DNA of 64,000 bases from UBA868 sp016776875 (GCA_051201585.1 CP179198.1:806001-870000); one strand, 5' to 3'; shown: positions 35,529 through 44,741, numbered from the stretch's first letter. Notes: generated by a model from the letters alone, not told the origin. Numbers and translations: made by a program.

Positions 35529-37349
35529 TTAGTGGCGTGAATCGAGTACTGACTCACCTCGCGGAATGCGAACTTCATCCACCATTCGTTGAGTTTCTTC
35601 GTCGGGTTCAGCAGTTGCCAAACTCACCACGATCATTGCCACGAGGCTGACGCTAGCGCCAATAATACCGAAGCGCAAATGGTCGATGTAGAGCCATGGC
35701 TCCATTCCGCCCCATCGGACTGCGTATAAATAGGCAGTTCCCGCCAGTAAGCCAAAGAACATTCCTGCGATGGCGCCCTGACGGTTAGCCCGCTTCCACC
35801 ACACACCAAGGACGAGCGGGAAGAACAGGCCTGACATCGCAAAATCAAAGGCCCAAGCCACCGCTCCAAGAATGCTCGTTAGTTTCAGACTAGCAACAAA
35901 TGCACCCGCACCACCAATTAAAATCAGCAGGACGCGGGCTACAATGAGTCGATGCTTGGTATCTGCTTTTGGATCGATGATCTTGTAATAAAGATCATGT
36001 GAAAGCGCATTGGCGATTGCCAGCAGTAGACCATCCGCGGTAGACATTGCCGCTGCCATCCCTCCGGCGGCAACCAGACCCGAGATGACATAGGGCAAGC
36101 CTGCGATTTCTGGCGTCGCAAGCACGACGATGTCGCCGCGCATGAAGAACTCCGTAATTTGCAGGATGCCGTCGCCATTAGCGTCGGAGATCGCGAGCAT
36201 TTTGACTGCGCTCCATTTCTGGATCCAGTCTAAAGCGCTGACTTCGCTGATTGATTTACCAATAATGCTGGTTGCAAGACTTGGATCGAGCAGTTGCAGC
36301 TTGGTAAAAGTCGCAAGGGCGGGCGCTGTGAAATAAAGCAGAAATATAAAAAAGAGCGACCAGGCCACTGACTGACGAGCGGCCTTCACACTTGGGGTTG
36401 TGAAGTAACGCATCAAGATATGTGGCAAGGATGCCGTACCCGCCATCATACAAAAGACCAGGGTAACGAATTTCCACTTTGAAGCAAAGTCAGTCCCTGC
36501 TTCGTAATAGGGCACCGTTAATGCTTTCAGACCCGGAAAAGCCTCGGTCGGCTGGGCGCCGACCCCAATAAGGGTTTCAAGCTTCCCGATTCGCATGATG
36601 GCATCGCCGTATACAAACTGGGGTATAAGGCCAAAGCCCTGCTTGTTGGACATCCAGACCACCGGCACAACATACGCAATAATCAGCACAATATATTGAG
36701 CGACCTGAGTCCAGGTGACCGCGCGCATTCCGCCTAACATGGAGCAAAGCAGAATACCGAGCAAACCAAACCATACACCGACTTCAAACGGAATCTGAAG
36801 GGCTCGTGATGCGATTGTTCCAGTAGCGTTAATTTGGGCCGTCACATACGTAAACGAGGCAATGACCAGAACGAGCACCGCGAGAAAGCGCGCAAGATTG
36901 CCACCATATCGGGTACCGATAAAGTCTGGCACCGTATAGCAGCCGAATTTTCTCAGATAGGGTGCCATTAAAGCGGCAACCAATACGTAGCCGCCGGTCC
37001 AGCCAACAATAAACGCCATATAGCCGTGGCCACCAAAGTAGATTCCACCGGCGAGCGCGACAAAAGACGCACCTGACATCCAGTCAGCGGCTGTTGCCAT
37101 GCCATTAAAGACCGCTGGTACCTGACGTCCCGCAACATAGTAGGCATCGACCTGCATTGTGCGAGACAGCCAACCGATGGCTGCGTAAATGACTACAGTA
37201 AACGCAACAAAAAGTATGCCGATGGTATCGGCACCGACTCCAGCCTGCTCAAGAATCGCCATCAGCAGGATGAAGATGAGGAACCCGCCAGTGTAAAGGC
37301 CGTAGACCTTCGGCAGGTTGTCTATAAAGTCACCTTTAATTACAGACAT
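35529..37349 (-). CDS. Sodium:solute symporter, VC_2705/ActP-like subfamily
   Basis: The 606-residue SSS-family protein has about 13 membrane segments. Its motifs include YYVAGRQVPAVFNGMATAADWMSGASFVALAG near residue 70 and GGMRAVTWTQVAQYIVLIIAY. It fits the acetate/monocarboxylate permease branch that pairs with a DUF4212 small subunit, whose gene is directly upstream. AGGAGAAAT precedes the ATG. The sigma-54 promoter before the small subunit and the adjacent NtrC-type regulator indicate that expression is controlled by that two-component system. The solute is probably a short-chain carboxylate. Confidence 0.9.
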   Translation of the reverse strand: MSVIKGDFIDNLPKVYGLYTGGFLIFILLMAILEQAGVGADTIGILFVAFTVVIYAAIGWLSRTMQVDAYYVAGRQVPAVFNGMATAADWMSGASFVALAGGIYFGGHGYMAFIVGWTGGYVLVAALMAPYLRKFGCYTVPDFIGTRYGGNLARFLAVLVLVIASFTYVTAQINATGTIASRALQIPFEVGVWFGLLGILLCSMLGGMRAVTWTQVAQYIVLIIAYVVPVVWMSNKQGFGLIPQFVYGDAIMRIGKLETLIGVGAQPTEAFPGLKALTVPYYEAGTDFASKWKFVTLVFCMMAGTASLPHILMRYFTTPSVKAARQSVAWSLFFIFLLYFTAPALATFTKLQLLDPSLATSIIGKSISEVSALDWIQKWSAVKMLAISDANGDGILQITEFFMRGDIVVLATPEIAGLPYVISGLVAAGGMAAAMSTADGLLLAIANALSHDLYYKIIDPKADTKHRLIVARVLLILIGGAGAFVASLKLTSILGAVAWAFDFAMSGLFFPLVLGVWWKRANRQGAIAGMFFGLLAGTAYLYAVRWGGMEPWLYIDHLRFGIIGASVSLVAMIVVSLATAEPDEETQRMVDEVRIPRGESVLDSRH

Positions 37350-37379
37350 ATGAATTTCTCCTAATTCTGATGATCTTGA

Positions 37380-37646
37380 TTATTCTTCTTCAGCCACGCC
37401 GTGCTCTGTATCTATCGCATGCTGTCTTCTAGCAAACCAGAAAATCAGCACAACAAATATCACCAAAGAGCCCTGAGCGGACATATAGAAGCCAAGCGGG
37501 AATCCAAGGAATGTGACGCTGTTTAATCCGTCAGCAAACCAGTGAACAAGGTACGAGAAGATGAACCAGACGATAAGGGTTGTGATCATCAACCCCTTAG
37601 TCTTGGCCCAATGGGCTTCACGTGTAGACTGATCCACGTTAGTCAT
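37380..37646 (-). CDS. DUF4212 small subunit of sodium:solute symporter
   Basis: About 88 residues from ATG 37646 (MTNVDQSTREAHWAKTKGLM), with two membrane segments and a short charged tail (AEEE). DUF4212 proteins are encoded directly before VC_2705-type symporters and are taken to be their accessory subunit. GGAGGG lies seven bases before the ATG. The longer frame to 37661 starts with a TTG inside that ribosome site and is rejected. Confidence 0.9.
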   Translation of the reverse strand: MTNVDQSTREAHWAKTKGLMITTLIVWFIFSYLVHWFADGLNSVTFLGFPLGFYMSAQGSLVIFVVLIFWFARRQHAIDTEHGVAEEE

Positions 37647-37715
37647 GTAGTTACCCTCCAACTGCAGTTGTTGTTAAGCCTCCGCGACAACTATTTGCCG
37701 CGTTGGTTTAACTCA

Positions 37716-37731
37716 AGCAATTTTCATGCCA
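37716..37731 (-). promoter_or_regulatory. Sigma-54 promoter for the DUF4212-symporter operon
   Basis: The minus strand reads TGGCATGAAAATTGCT, a near-consensus -24/-12 element (TGGCACG-N4-TTGCW), 70 bases upstream of the DUF4212 start. The neighbouring regulator has a sigma-54 activation domain. A cluster of GTTAC/GTAAC half-sites lies 60-110 bases further upstream, at typical enhancer distance. Confidence 0.83.
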
Positions 37732-37791
37732 AGAGGAATCGGGGGTAATCGAAGCAAAAAAACAGGGTAATACTGTCGTTTTAGGTAAAAG

Positions 37792-37839
37792 TGTTACGAT
37801 CGGATCGTTACGTTTAGTAACACATTTTGTAACAGTAAC
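37792..37839. promoter_or_regulatory. Putative enhancer cluster of GTTAC/GTAAC half-sites
   Basis: Five half-sites occur in 48 bases: GTTAC at 37793 and 37807, and GTAAC at 37817, 37829 and 37835. The pair at 37807-37821 forms GTTAC-N5-GTAAC, the same spacing as the palindrome at 42365-42379 before the small membrane gene. From memory, Pseudomonas CbrB sites also contain TGTTAC and GTAACA halves. I infer this is where the adjacent NtrC-type regulator binds. Confidence 0.6.
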
Positions 37840-37875
37840 GCATCTCTCGGGTCGAGGCGGATATCGAAACCCCAC

Positions 37876-39231
37876 CTAGGATTTCTCCTTGCCGGAAAGA
37901 TTCCGTCGTATGTCAAATCTTTGGCGTCGTTCCCAAAGCGTCTTTCGGCTAATCCCCAATTCTCGAGCCAGCTCGGTCTCATTCATTTCCGGCTCGTGCT
38001 GGCGGACAAACGTAACAAAGTACTCATCGAGCGATTTTTTGGATGAAGTTGAGCTGCCATCCTGATGGGAATTTTCACCGGTTTTTTCGAAGTTAAGTAG
38101 ATCCGGCGTAATCTCGGATCCGTCGCAGAGAATCAACGCCCGTTCGATCGCATTTTCAAGCTCCCGAACATTTCCGGGCCAATCGTATTCACTGATTTTT
38201 TTGACCGCGCCGGGCGAGAACCCGTGGATCTCTCTATTCAGCTTTGACTTAATCCGTTGCAACAGATGCTCTGCCAGGGCTGGAAGATCTTCTTTTCGGT
38301 TTCGTAATGGGGGCAGGTCAATCTCAATGACTTTTAATCGATAAAGTAAGTCATCCCGAAAGAGGCCTTCATCAACTCGAGCGACAAGGTCGCGGTGAGT
38401 TGCGGCGAGCACCCTAACATTGACGCGTTTGGTCTTGGTTGAACCCAAGCGGCGAAGTTCACCCTCTTGCAGTACTCGAAGAAGTCCTGCTTGAGCTGAC
38501 GGGGATAATTCAGCAACCTCGTCCAAAAAGAGAGTGCCATTATCCGCGCTTTCGATGAGACCCTGTGTTGATTTTTCAGCGCCAGTGAATGCACCTTTCT
38601 CATAACCAAATAATTCAGATTCGATTAGACTGTCCGGAATCGCTGCACAATTCATCGTGACCAGAGGAATACTTTTGCGCGCCCCCTGTTCATGGATCGC
38701 GCGTGCGACCAGTTCTTTTCCTGTGCCGGATTCTCCATAGATCAATACCGTTGAGTCCGTTGGGGCGACTTTTTCAATTCTGGCGAACACCTGCCTCATG
38801 GCATCCGAATCGCCCACCATTCCCGCCACCGGATATGTTTGGTTAATTTCTCTTTTCAAGATCAGATTTTGTCGAAAAATAACATTTTGTCGGATCAGTC
38901 GATCAGCCACGATTAGAATTTCATCGTGGTTAAAGGGTTTTGCGATGTAGTCGGCAGCACCAGCTTTCATTGCGTCAACGGCGGAGCTGATACTCGCGTA
39001 GCTGGTCATAATTAAAACTGGAGTTGCACCACATTGCTCAATCACTTCAGTTCCGAGTCCACCCGGGAGCCGGAGGTCGGCAATGATCAGGTGAAATGAG
39101 TCCAGACTGTGATTTTCCTCACCTTCAGCAACGGAACCTGCTTCAAAAACCTCATATCCTTTTCGCCTAAGGAGTTTCGATAACGCCCGTCGTATGACAA
39201 TTTCATCTTCAATAATTAGTATGCGTTCCAT
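37876..39231 (-). CDS. NtrC-family sigma-54 response regulator (CbrB-like)
   Basis: The 451-residue protein has a receiver domain (phospho-acceptor D52 in LIIADLRLPGG), a sigma-54 AAA+ domain (Walker A GESGTGKE, GAFTGAEKST, and LFLDEVAELSPSAQ) and a Fis-type helix-turn-helix (TELARELGISRKTLWERRQRF). It follows the symporter-fused kinase by nine bases. The divergent-looking control region of the symporter operon lies directly after it and carries both a sigma-54 promoter and half-site repeats, so the symporter is the obvious target. I call it CbrB-like from architecture and partner, not from proven orthology. Confidence 0.88.
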   Translation of the reverse strand: MERILIIEDEIVIRRALSKLLRRKGYEVFEAGSVAEGEENHSLDSFHLIIADLRLPGGLGTEVIEQCGATPVLIMTSYASISSAVDAMKAGAADYIAKPFNHDEILIVADRLIRQNVIFRQNLILKREINQTYPVAGMVGDSDAMRQVFARIEKVAPTDSTVLIYGESGTGKELVARAIHEQGARKSIPLVTMNCAAIPDSLIESELFGYEKGAFTGAEKSTQGLIESADNGTLFLDEVAELSPSAQAGLLRVLQEGELRRLGSTKTKRVNVRVLAATHRDLVARVDEGLFRDDLLYRLKVIEIDLPPLRNRKEDLPALAEHLLQRIKSKLNREIHGFSPGAVKKISEYDWPGNVRELENAIERALILCDGSEITPDLLNFEKTGENSHQDGSSTSSKKSLDEYFVTFVRQHEPEMNETELARELGISRKTLWERRQRFDIRRNLSGKEKS

Positions 39232-39240
39232 AAAAAAATC

Positions 39241-42174
39241 TCAGGGCAGGGGGAGGTAGATCCGAACTTCTGTGCCGGCGCCGGGGAAACTGTCTACCTC
39301 GATATTTCCATTGTGATCTCTAATAATTCCATAGGTTAGCGCCATGCCAAGGCCTGTACCCTCTCCTGGCTGTTTGGTGGACATAAAAGGCTCGAAAATA
39401 CGTTCGCTAATTTCGTCACTCATGCCATGACCAAAGTCGCGGATACTGATCTTAATCTGACTCGTGCTTTGGGACACAAGCGCCCGCACCACTGCTCCAG
39501 TCTGGCTCGCGTCATAAGCATTACTAAGGACATTGACAAGAACTTGAGAGACACGCTGACGATCACCCTCTATTTCGATTTCTTTTGGACAGTCGATAAT
39601 CAAATCAATTGATTTTCCGGGACGCGCGATTCGAACGAGGTCTCCTGCATCATCAAGGCAATCCTTTATCGAGAATCGATGTTTTTGCATAAGTTCAGTT
39701 TCGCCCCGTCTTGCAAAGTTGACCAAGGTCTGAACGATGTTATTAATTCGATAGGTTTGTTCGAGGATATCTTGGATTTCTGAATTAATTTTGGGATCTG
39801 ATATTTCCGCTTCGAGATTTTGGGCGAGACAGGCAATGCCGGTAACAGGATTTCCAATCTCGTGGGCAACGCCCGAAGCGAAGCGTCCAATTGATGCAAG
39901 TCTCTCACTGTGAGCGAGCTGATTTTCCATTAAGTGAAACTCTGTAATGTCATGAATCAGGATGCTCGTGCCCAGTAATTCGTTGGCTGTTTTATCTTGG
40001 CCTGATTGCACGCCCTTTATTGATGCTTTGGATAAACTGAACCACCGGGCACCGCTCTCCAGCGCGAGAAATTTTTTATGAATATGAGTATGGTCGCTCT
40101 GAATAAAATCATTGAACAAGTGATTCCAGGGCATCATTAAAAACCCTGGCTGCAACCCTATGGCGGTGTTTTTGGGGATGCCAGATACAGTTTCCATTTC
40201 TCGATTCCAGCCGGTGATCTCACCATCGAAACTAATTGAACACACGCCGATGGGTAACTCCTCGAGCACTTGTCGATGGTACCGTCTCATTAAATCGAGT
40301 TGAGCCGCGAGACCGCGCAGTCGGCTTCTGGATGTCTCAAGGGTTTGCTCCATTGAGTGGAGTTGATCGGTCCCTGTTGGGCGAATTTCACGATCAATAG
40401 GTAACCGAATATTGACAACGTCTCTGGCGAATTGTGGCCCAACAAGGCCGGATAAATTGCGTTCGATGCGCTCTCGAAGTCGGCTTAGAATTCGCGTATC
40501 GGTCTCTTCGTCCTGTATTTCGAGATCCCGCTGGGCCCGTTCCACTTCGAATCTTGCGGTTTCAGGGCCAAGTGTGCGGGCTAAAGCGGGTACAAATTCT
40601 TGAGGCGATTGAAGTTGGACGCGGTTTCGATACGGCGTTGTCAATTCTTGTGCGCAAAGCGTGGCCGACTCTTTTTCAGCAGGGCTTTGGCGGATGAGAA
40701 TAGAAAAGGCAATGAAAAGAAGGGAATTGATTGAGAGAGTGGACAGTGTGACAAAAGTCCATTGATCCTGTCCGGACCAATCCCATAGCGGAGATGTTGT
40801 GCCGCTTGGGGCTTGGCCAAGTTCGCTGAGTAGTGGTAAAACTAAAATGATAAACCAGACTAATCCACCGCCGATAAGCCCGGCAATAAATCCAAAGCGG
40901 TTGGCAACAGGCCAAAAAAGTGTACCAATGATTCCCGGCAAGAATTGGGCGATAGCAACGAAGGAAATCAATTCTGCATTGACAAGTTTATTATTTTCTT
41001 GGAAAAGCTGGCAGAGGGCGTATGCTGAAAAAATAACGATTGCAATAATGATTCGTCTTCCTAAGCGTAGCCATCGGTACAGGCCGACCTGTGTACTTGG
41101 CGTCCCAACGGCGGGAAGCACTATGTGGTTGATAGTCATACCGGCGATTGCTAACGCGCTGACAATCACGACGGCACTCGCGGCTGATGCACCGCCGAAA
41201 AAAACAAGAAGGATTAATGCTGTGGATTCGCTTTTCTGTGCGATACCGAGTACCGCATAATCAGCAGAAGTATCCAGATCCGCCTGGATTGAGGCCCATA
41301 GGACGATAGGGGTGGTGAGACTGAGTGCCAGAAGAAATAAGGGCAGGCCCCAGGCCGCATACTGTAGCGTTTTTGGAGAGATGTTCTCGGTGAACATCAT
41401 ATGAAATTGGTGCGGCAGCAAAAATGCTGCAGCAAATCCAAGAATGATGAGACTCACCCACGGACTGTTTCCCCGAGGCCTTGTCATATCTGCGATCACT
41501 TCGGGGTGTCCCGCTAGCCAATTTTCCAGGTTTGCCAGTCCGCCAAAAATTCCGTAAACGGAAAATCCAGCAATCGTCAAGAGTGCTAACAATTTAATTA
41601 ACGACTGAAAAGCGATTGTGACGATAAGGCCCTCATGCTTTTCCTGTGGAGAAATATGGCGGGTTCCGAATAACGCGGTGAATACAACAATCAAGGTGCA
41701 GAAACCTAGCGCTATTTCATCTGATGGAAATTCGCCAGTTAAAACTTGAATTGACTCGATGACAACTTGGATCTGAAGTGAGATATAGGGCAGGACACCG
41801 GTAAGGGTGAATAAGGTGACCAAAATACCAACCGTTTGACTTCTAAACCGAAAGGCAAATAAATCAGCGAGTGACGTTAGCTGATATTCGCGAACGACGC
41901 GAAGAATCGGACTGATTAATACCGGTGTCAAAACAAATGCGATTGTCAGGCCGAGGTAGATTGCTAAAAATAAAAATCCGTTATCGAGAGCAAGGCTGGC
42001 GCTTCCATAAAAGCTCCATGACGTGGCATAGACGCCGAGCGAAAAAATATAGATCAGTGGATGTCGTGTTACCGAGGGCGGTAGCCATCGTTTATCGACT
42101 GCATAGGCAGTCAAAAGCATGATTAAGAAGTAGGCAACACAGCCTAAAAACAGCGTTTCGACCGCTACGGTCAC
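39241..42174 (-). CDS. Sodium:solute-symporter-fused sensor histidine kinase (CbrA-like)
   Basis: The 977-residue protein begins with about 13 membrane segments of SSS-transporter type (to about residue 500). A linker and a PAS-like domain (RRYHRQVLEELPIGVCSISFDGEITGWN) follow, then a HisKA H-box (GVAHEIGNPVTGIACL, near residue 760) and an HATPase with N box NVLSNAYDASQ and G boxes DFGHGMSDE and GTGLGMALTYG. No receiver domain follows. The layout is that of CbrA, which senses nutrient status. The start is GTG 42174, overlapping the stop of the small membrane gene (GTGA), which indicates translational coupling. Confidence 0.9.
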   Translation of the reverse strand: MTVAVETLFLGCVAYFLIMLLTAYAVDKRWLPPSVTRHPLIYIFSLGVYATSWSFYGSASLALDNGFLFLAIYLGLTIAFVLTPVLISPILRVVREYQLTSLADLFAFRFRSQTVGILVTLFTLTGVLPYISLQIQVVIESIQVLTGEFPSDEIALGFCTLIVVFTALFGTRHISPQEKHEGLIVTIAFQSLIKLLALLTIAGFSVYGIFGGLANLENWLAGHPEVIADMTRPRGNSPWVSLIILGFAAAFLLPHQFHMMFTENISPKTLQYAAWGLPLFLLALSLTTPIVLWASIQADLDTSADYAVLGIAQKSESTALILLVFFGGASAASAVVIVSALAIAGMTINHIVLPAVGTPSTQVGLYRWLRLGRRIIIAIVIFSAYALCQLFQENNKLVNAELISFVAIAQFLPGIIGTLFWPVANRFGFIAGLIGGGLVWFIILVLPLLSELGQAPSGTTSPLWDWSGQDQWTFVTLSTLSINSLLFIAFSILIRQSPAEKESATLCAQELTTPYRNRVQLQSPQEFVPALARTLGPETARFEVERAQRDLEIQDEETDTRILSRLRERIERNLSGLVGPQFARDVVNIRLPIDREIRPTGTDQLHSMEQTLETSRSRLRGLAAQLDLMRRYHRQVLEELPIGVCSISFDGEITGWNREMETVSGIPKNTAIGLQPGFLMMPWNHLFNDFIQSDHTHIHKKFLALESGARWFSLSKASIKGVQSGQDKTANELLGTSILIHDITEFHLMENQLAHSERLASIGRFASGVAHEIGNPVTGIACLAQNLEAEISDPKINSEIQDILEQTYRINNIVQTLVNFARRGETELMQKHRFSIKDCLDDAGDLVRIARPGKSIDLIIDCPKEIEIEGDRQRVSQVLVNVLSNAYDASQTGAVVRALVSQSTSQIKISIRDFGHGMSDEISERIFEPFMSTKQPGEGTGLGMALTYGIIRDHNGNIEVDSFPGAGTEVRIYLPLP

Positions 42175-42335
42175 CGGTTGAAGAGTCTGTTATGCGCCCA
42201 AGGGATCATTAAAATAATGAGCAACCATATTAGGTAAGCCAGATACCAGGGAAACGTGGGCCTGAGCCACCAAGATAAGATTGGCGATAGAAATAGGAGC
42301 GCCGAAAGCCCCAGCAAAAGAACAATCCGATCCAT
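42171..42335 (-). CDS. 54-residue membrane protein overlapping the sensor gene (CbrX-like)
   Basis: ATG 42335 to TGA 42171 encodes MDRIVLLLGLSALLFLSPIL followed by a second hydrophobic segment (WYLAYLIWLLIILMIPW) and a short basic end (AHNRLFNR). This is a two-helix membrane peptide. AGAGG precedes the ATG. The stop overlaps the sensor GTG start. In Pseudomonas a small hydrophobic gene named cbrX has been described overlapping cbrA in the same way (from memory), so I infer the same role: coupling or assisting the sensor. The gene is too short for most callers. A GTTAC-N5-GTAAC palindrome lies just upstream. Confidence 0.8.
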   Translation of the reverse strand: MDRIVLLLGLSALLFLSPILSWWLRPTFPWYLAYLIWLLIILMIPWAHNRLFNR

Positions 42336-42363
42336 TGGAGCCTCTGAATGAGTGCCAAATAGT

Positions 42364-42380
42364 TGTTACAAAATGTAACA
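42364..42380. promoter_or_regulatory. Palindromic operator before the CbrX/CbrA/CbrB-like genes
   Basis: TGTTACAAAATGTAACA is a perfect 7-3-7 inverted repeat, 29 bases upstream of the small membrane gene. Its first 13 bases recur (inverted) in the enhancer cluster at 37822-37834, which suggests one regulator binds both. Position close to the start suggests autoregulation. Confidence 0.65.
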
Positions 42381-42445
42381 TAGGGATTGAGCAAGGCAAA
42401 CTGAATTTGTGGCTTGATAGTGCTTTTGGATGACGGGGATAAAAA

Positions 42446-43087
42446 TTGGTGATAAATAAGATCAAGGAGGCGTTAGCCGCGTTAAAAACGCAGTTTTGGC
42501 ATCGGCGAGAGAAGTTAGGCCCGATTACAGATGAACAAAAACTCGCAGAGTTCATCATGAGTCGTGCAAGCATGGTCGGACAGACGTCTCTGTATGGTTA
42601 TATCAAAACTCGAGCTGGCACCCGTTTTCCAGAACTTTTCAAAAACGACATTTTCGTGGCATCTATTAATATCGCTAAATGGCAGATCTGGGCAGCCTGC
42701 ATATCTGATCTTGTCGTTTATACCGGAAATTTGATTTATCGTGAGCATGTACAGGCGACTGAAGTCCGCGCGACAATGCGGTCAGTCGTGAGTTTGATCC
42801 TCGAGACGGCAGGAAGTCCAGAGGAGGCCGGACCTGACTTTAAACAATCAATTGAAATGATAAAAAAGCGGTTGAACTCATGTGAATTTGACGACATCCT
42901 GGAGCTCGATACCATATTCACCCAAAGCCCCGATGCATTAGTACATTGGTCGCCGATTGTTGATGAGCTCAAGGTTCTCGATGAGGATATTGTGCGAAAC
43001 TCGATTCGATTCCGATGGCAGGAGCCGAGGCGCGAGTTGCGTGAGGCGCTCCAGGTTGGATCATTGATAAATAAAAGGCCGGATTAA
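42446..43087 (+). CDS. Conserved hypothetical protein
   Basis: The roughly 213-residue protein has no signal peptide and no clear catalytic motif. Conserved-looking stretches are SRASMVGQTSLYGYIKTRAGTRFPELF and IVRNSIRFRWQEPRREL. These resemble an uncharacterised family I recall from alphaproteobacterial genomes, sometimes labelled esterase without support. It is mostly helical with mixed charge. The start is TTG 42446 or GTG 42449, with a GGGGA ribosome-like site upstream. It diverges from the sensor operon and shares its control region. Confidence 0.75.
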   Translation: MVINKIKEALAALKTQFWHRREKLGPITDEQKLAEFIMSRASMVGQTSLYGYIKTRAGTRFPELFKNDIFVASINIAKWQIWAACISDLVVYTGNLIYREHVQATEVRATMRSVVSLILETAGSPEEAGPDFKQSIEMIKKRLNSCEFDDILELDTIFTQSPDALVHWSPIVDELKVLDEDIVRNSIRFRWQEPRRELREALQVGSLINKRPD

Positions 43088-43176
43088 TTTCAGATTGAAT
43101 TGAAAACGACTGCAGCCAATACTGGGTTTCCGAATCAGCACGCTGCTCAAATTCCTAATAACTTAACTCGATATTT

Positions 43177-43767
43177 ATGAATGACAAGAAGATCAGCCGT
43201 TATCCTGTTCCTGATATCAATGAATTACCTGACGATCTAAGAGATCGTATTCTTGATGTTCAGGAAAAAGCCGGATTTGTCCCCAACGTATTTCTGACAT
43301 TGGCCCATCGGCCGGAGGAGTGCAGAGCGTTCTTTGATTATCACGACGCGCTGATGTTTCGTGAAGGCGGACTATCGAAAGCTGAGAAAGAAATGATTGT
43401 GGTCTCGACATCTGGCGCTAATCATTGCCAGTATTGCGTGGTCGCCCACGGCGCAATTCTGAGAATTTATGCCCGCGATCCGCTTATTGCTGATCAGGTG
43501 GCGATTAACTTTCGCAAAGCGGATATCACCGCTAGGCAAACCGCAATGTTACGTTTTGCGGAGAAAGTCGCACAAGATTCAGCCGCGCTTGAAGAACAGG
43601 ACTACGAAGTCCTTAGGGATCATGATTTTAGTGATGAAGATATATGGGATATAGGCGCAATCACGGCATTTTTTGCGCTATCAAACCGCATGGCGAACCT
43701 GATTGGAATGCGGCCGAATGATGAATTTTACTTAATGGGAAGATCGAAACGTGAGAAAAGCGTGTGA
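43177..43767 (+). CDS. Peroxidase-related protein, AhpD/carboxymuconolactone decarboxylase fold
   Basis: The 196-residue protein has the AhpD-like redox pair CQYC followed by VVAH (SGANHCQYCVVAHGAILR), and a helical fold typical of uncharacterised peroxidase-related enzymes. It probably reduces peroxides or handles reactive electrophiles with the CxxC cysteines. Its end overlaps the thioesterase start as GTGTGA, so the two genes are coupled. Confidence 0.85.
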   Translation: MNDKKISRYPVPDINELPDDLRDRILDVQEKAGFVPNVFLTLAHRPEECRAFFDYHDALMFREGGLSKAEKEMIVVSTSGANHCQYCVVAHGAILRIYARDPLIADQVAINFRKADITARQTAMLRFAEKVAQDSAALEEQDYEVLRDHDFSDEDIWDIGAITAFFALSNRMANLIGMRPNDEFYLMGRSKREKSV

Positions 43768-44141
43768 TTAATTCCTCTGATAAAGCGCCGTCGATTCGCA
43801 CGATCGCGATGCCAGCCGATGCTAATCCGAATGGGGATATTTTTGGTGGATGGATTATGGCGCAGATGGATCTTGCAGGCGGCGCCCACGCCTTCGCTGT
43901 TGCGGGTGGTCGGGTGACGACTGTGGCGGTTGATGGGATGACTTTTCATCGGCCTGTTCAGATCGGTGACCAGGTGAGTTGCTACTGCACGACTGAACGC
44001 ATCGGTAATACTTCCATCGCAGTAAGGGTCGAAACCTGGGTCCACCGTCGGGAGAGCCAGGTTGAAGAGCGCGTGACTGAAGGTCTTTTTACGTTTGTGG
44101 CGATTAACGGGAATGGTCAGCCAATACCGGTAAAAAGCTAG
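43764..44141 (+). CDS. Acyl-CoA thioesterase, YciA-type hotdog protein
   Basis: The 125-residue hotdog-fold protein has the YciA-type motif IAMPADANPNGDIFGGWIMAQMDLAGG with the catalytic aspartate, and GMTFHRPVQIGDQVSCY. It should hydrolyse acyl-CoA. The GTG start (43764) overlaps the previous stop (43765-43767). Confidence 0.87.
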   Translation: MINSSDKAPSIRTIAMPADANPNGDIFGGWIMAQMDLAGGAHAFAVAGGRVTTVAVDGMTFHRPVQIGDQVSCYCTTERIGNTSIAVRVETWVHRRESQVEERVTEGLFTFVAINGNGQPIPVKS

Positions 44142-44145
44142 CCCC

Positions 44146-44734
44146 GTGACTAATCGGGATCACAACCAGCTCGGCCCCCTTGAGGCGTTGGCGCTTCAGG
44201 CGAAACATGAGAAGCGTCCTCCGCTTCAGCTCGTGGTCTTCAGGCGTTGCGCGGGACTTTCCCTTACGTATCAGCCGTGATGGTCGTTGGCATTATCTTG
44301 GTTCCCCGATTGAGCGCGCTAGTCTCGTCAAACTGTTGTCTCGGGTGTTGGTACGCGAGGGCGATGAATTCTTTTTGGTTTCTCCAGAGGAAAAACTCCG
44401 TATTGAAATTGAGGACGCGCCATTTTTAGCGGTCGAAATGGAGCAGATTGGATCTGGAGATCGACAAAAACTTGTCTTTCGCACTAACGTGGACGATGTC
44501 GTTATTGCCGGCGTTGATCATAAGATCTGGGTAAATGAGCACCCCAAGACCCAAGCGCCAACGCCTTATATCGAAATCAGGGATGGCCTTCATGCGCTGA
44601 TTAGTCGGACCGTCTTCTATGATCTAGCTGAGCGGGCGATTGGCGCTCCTGGTGATGCAGAAAAAGACCTATGCGGCGTGATGAGCGATGGGTATTTTTT
44701 TAGTTTGATTGAAAATCGAGACGATCGAGCCTGA
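44146..44734 (+). pseudogene. DUF1285 family protein, frame broken once
   Basis: The open portion from 44180 contains the DUF1285 core: LRISRDGRWHYLGSPIERASLVKLL, VSPEEKLRIEIEDAPFLAVE and DGLHALISRTVFYDLAE. The natural start is GTG 44146, five bases after the thioesterase stop. Its frame runs to EKRPPLQL and then derails at CAGCTCGTGG (44227-44236). Dropping one base joins it as PPLQLWSSGVARDFPLRI, matching the family, with a 195-residue product and a length that is a codon multiple. Function is unknown. The break is probably a sequence error. Confidence 0.82.
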
Positions 44735-44741
44735 ACTAAAG

